From DATLWR01 sp035576205 (GTDB lineage: Bacteria > Pseudomonadota > Zetaproteobacteria > Mariprofundales > Mariprofundaceae), in NCBI GenBank assembly GCA_035576205.1, contig DATLWR010000035.1:1-16051 (forward strand): a stretch of 16,051 bases of DNA, given 5' to 3'. The notes under the pieces are model-generated. The model saw only the letters and a program-made list of their open reading frames with translations, did no database searches and was not told the origin of the DNA. Below are positions 15,701-16,051 of this stretch, piece after piece. Position 1 is the stretch's first letter. Each line of letters begins with the position of its first letter. A program made the position numbers and the translations under genes.

Positions 15701-16051
15701 TGGTCTCGGACAAGAGCGACTACGAGGTCGGCGATACCGCCGTCATCCAGTTGCCCGAGACATCGCAGGGCCGGGCCCTGCTGACGGTGGAAAGCGGTTC
15801 CCGGATCATCCAGCAGCGCTGGCTCGAGGTCGGTCAGGGCCGGTCGAAGTTCGAGCTGCCGGTCACCGCGGCCATGAGCCCGAATGTCTATGTCAGCGTC
15901 GCACTGCTGCAGCCGCATCAGGACAAAAAGAACGACCGGCCGACCCGCCTGTGGGGTGTCATCCCGATCAAGGTGCATGATGCCAAAACGGTGCTCGAAC
16001 CGGTGATCGCCGCCGCAGACGAGTGGAAGCCCCGCCAGAAGGTGTCGTTCG
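12727..16051 (+). CDS. Alpha-2-macroglobulin-like lipoprotein, N-terminal 1108 codons (3' partial)
   Basis: The open frame has no stop from ATG 12727 to the window end. It matches large bacterial alpha-2-macroglobulins (E. coli YfhM, about 1650 aa), periplasmic protease traps often paired with PBP1C. The signal peptide ends in lipobox L19-A-A-C22, and Asp at +2 predicts retention in the inner membrane. A Gln-rich linker follows, then repeated beta-rich macroglobulin domains. Recognisable family motifs are YGERGVWRPGD (629-639; the usual form is DRGxYRPGE), the RYLIRACDQDSGHCTGK region (about 952-966) and DWPGWAGR (971-978). The thioester CxEQ motif and complement-like domains would lie beyond the window, so activity cannot be judged. 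The ribosome binding site GGAAGGTGG ends 5 bases before the ATG, with the GTG at 12718 inside it. A 792-codon antisense open frame is treated as a shadow. Confidence 0.92.
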   Translation, partial: MRNRLWIGTLFAIAAACSLAACDRSGTQPQQQQPQSSLSAQTAPGPTESTIVSNHTSGHISKKSNIYTRFVSPIVDETKVGQSADAIFHIQPAIPGSARYSSVREIVFEPAALFSPGTNYQVSIDTNGLLGIPPGTDHYTFGFDIQQQAFEIELGELRTATSQSDATALDGAVTTADYEESGPIEKMLTATYLDSPVTIAWEHSPDGRHHRFFMEDLKRQDEAASLRLQWDGAAIGVASQGKREIAIPPLNKFDVTNIQVVQGPRNYILVTFTDPLDPAQNVDGLVYIRNVSASTSIEGNTVKLYPQQIPAGEVTVNVNQGIRNIRGKRLQQGQSRNITFDQPKPEVRFVGKGVILPDDAHLKVPFEAINVNSVQVTAFEIYPDNIGQFLQSNTLDGSESLGMVGRFLWKKRISLGDVQPNQWQRFAIDTDEFMRSHTGGIIRLTLSINLGNSIYACTAKDTPPAADMQPKSMDSNEQTQSSGWDFAENYNENYYQGWLQRNDPCRNGYYIHSDATHVSRNFLVSNIGLLAKRDQHQNLNIVATDLRSATPLVGAELEVRNFQNQTLARATTDKDGFATVALGAVPFYLVAKKDGQAGYLKLNDATALPTSHFDVGGEKVTGGIKGAVYGERGVWRPGDDIHLTFVLRDPDNAIPANHPVSMELYNPKGQLVQTLTNTQPVGDFYTFTLKTPEDAPTGNWTAKAILGGTTFTKTLKIETVMPNRLKVELDLGDKPLKAKSEFEARLFGQWLHGAKASGLKADVKAELRSVPAHFTRYSDFTFDDPAREFSGSPQTLFEGKLDADGYAKFTSELIPGSAPPGELQADFTMRVFEGSGAFSISQISAPVHAYDRYIGIKLPKGDAARNMLLTDTKHTVQIAAVDADGNPVSAKRVQVTLYKIDWKWWWDKSGESLAKYESSSLTTALAHSVVEAKDGHGSWDFEIKYPDWGRYLIRACDQDSGHCTGKTLYVDWPGWAGRAQEGSGVSAAMLSLVSDKSDYEVGDTAVIQLPETSQGRALLTVESGSRIIQQRWLEVGQGRSKFELPVTAAMSPNVYVSVALLQPHQDKKNDRPTRLWGVIPIKVHDAKTVLEPVIAAADEWKPRQKVSF

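Noticed and set aside
13600..15978. A 792-codon open frame on the - strand, antisense to the alpha-2-macroglobulin gene.
   Set aside because: The + strand frame has a lipoprotein signal, a strong ribosome binding site and family motifs throughout. The antisense protein has no recognisable domain and is rich in His, Asp, Gly and Arg, as expected from the complement of a GC-rich gene.

Overview
This GC-rich window reads as ordinary chromosome from a Gram-negative proteobacterium. Gammaproteobacteria or a close relative such as Zeta- or Betaproteobacteria is most likely. The evidence is the order lpoA / rsmI-yraN-SIS isomerase-dolP (the E. coli yraM/yraL-yraN-yraO-yraP order), a PdxB-type pyridoxal phosphate route, an oligoribonuclease close to the E. 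coli protein, an LPS heptose pathway and three lipoproteins. The species cannot be named from sequence alone. No transposase, integrase, CRISPR array, toxin-antitoxin pair or recognisable defence cassette is visible.

Layout. 1-587 (+): 3' end of a SulP anion transporter with its STAS domain. 623-2737 (-): membrane-bound hybrid sensor histidine kinase, 55 bp downstream of lpoA and possibly co-transcribed with it. 2793-4694 (-): lpoA-like lipoprotein activator of peptidoglycan synthases. A 37-bp divergent gap separates it from a tight nine-gene run on the + strand (4732-10512): rsmI, yraN, gmhA, a deoxyhypusine-synthase-like gene, a 45-aa one-helix protein, dolP, a stand-alone heptose-1-phosphate adenylyltransferase (rfaE2), pdxB and orn. 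Several junctions are 4-bp GTGA or ATGA overlaps, which suggests translational coupling. Then come an OmpA-domain envelope protein (10596-12008), a 70-aa conserved protein of unknown function (12092-12304) and a strong terminator. A tRNA-Phe gene with its own promoter and terminator follows (12375-12544). Last is the first 1108 codons of a very large alpha-2-macroglobulin-like lipoprotein, running off the end (12727-16051).

How the genes fit together. Most genes concern the cell envelope: peptidoglycan synthesis control (lpoA), LPS core heptose (gmhA, rfaE2), outer-membrane integrity (dolP), peptidoglycan anchoring (OmpA domain) and periplasmic protease trapping (alpha-2-macroglobulin). They are mixed with housekeeping genes for rRNA methylation, vitamin B6 and RNA turnover.

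The least understood parts are the deoxyhypusine-synthase-like gene, which lacks the expected catalytic lysine, and the small membrane protein fitted between it and dolP. Also worth a look are the duplicated module in the OmpA-type protein, a 16-bp tandem repeat that supplies the gmhA ribosome binding site, and a leader upstream of the alpha-2-macroglobulin gene that can form two mutually exclusive hairpins. I did not find a clear new multi-gene system; the envelope operon with its two uncharacterised members is the best candidate.
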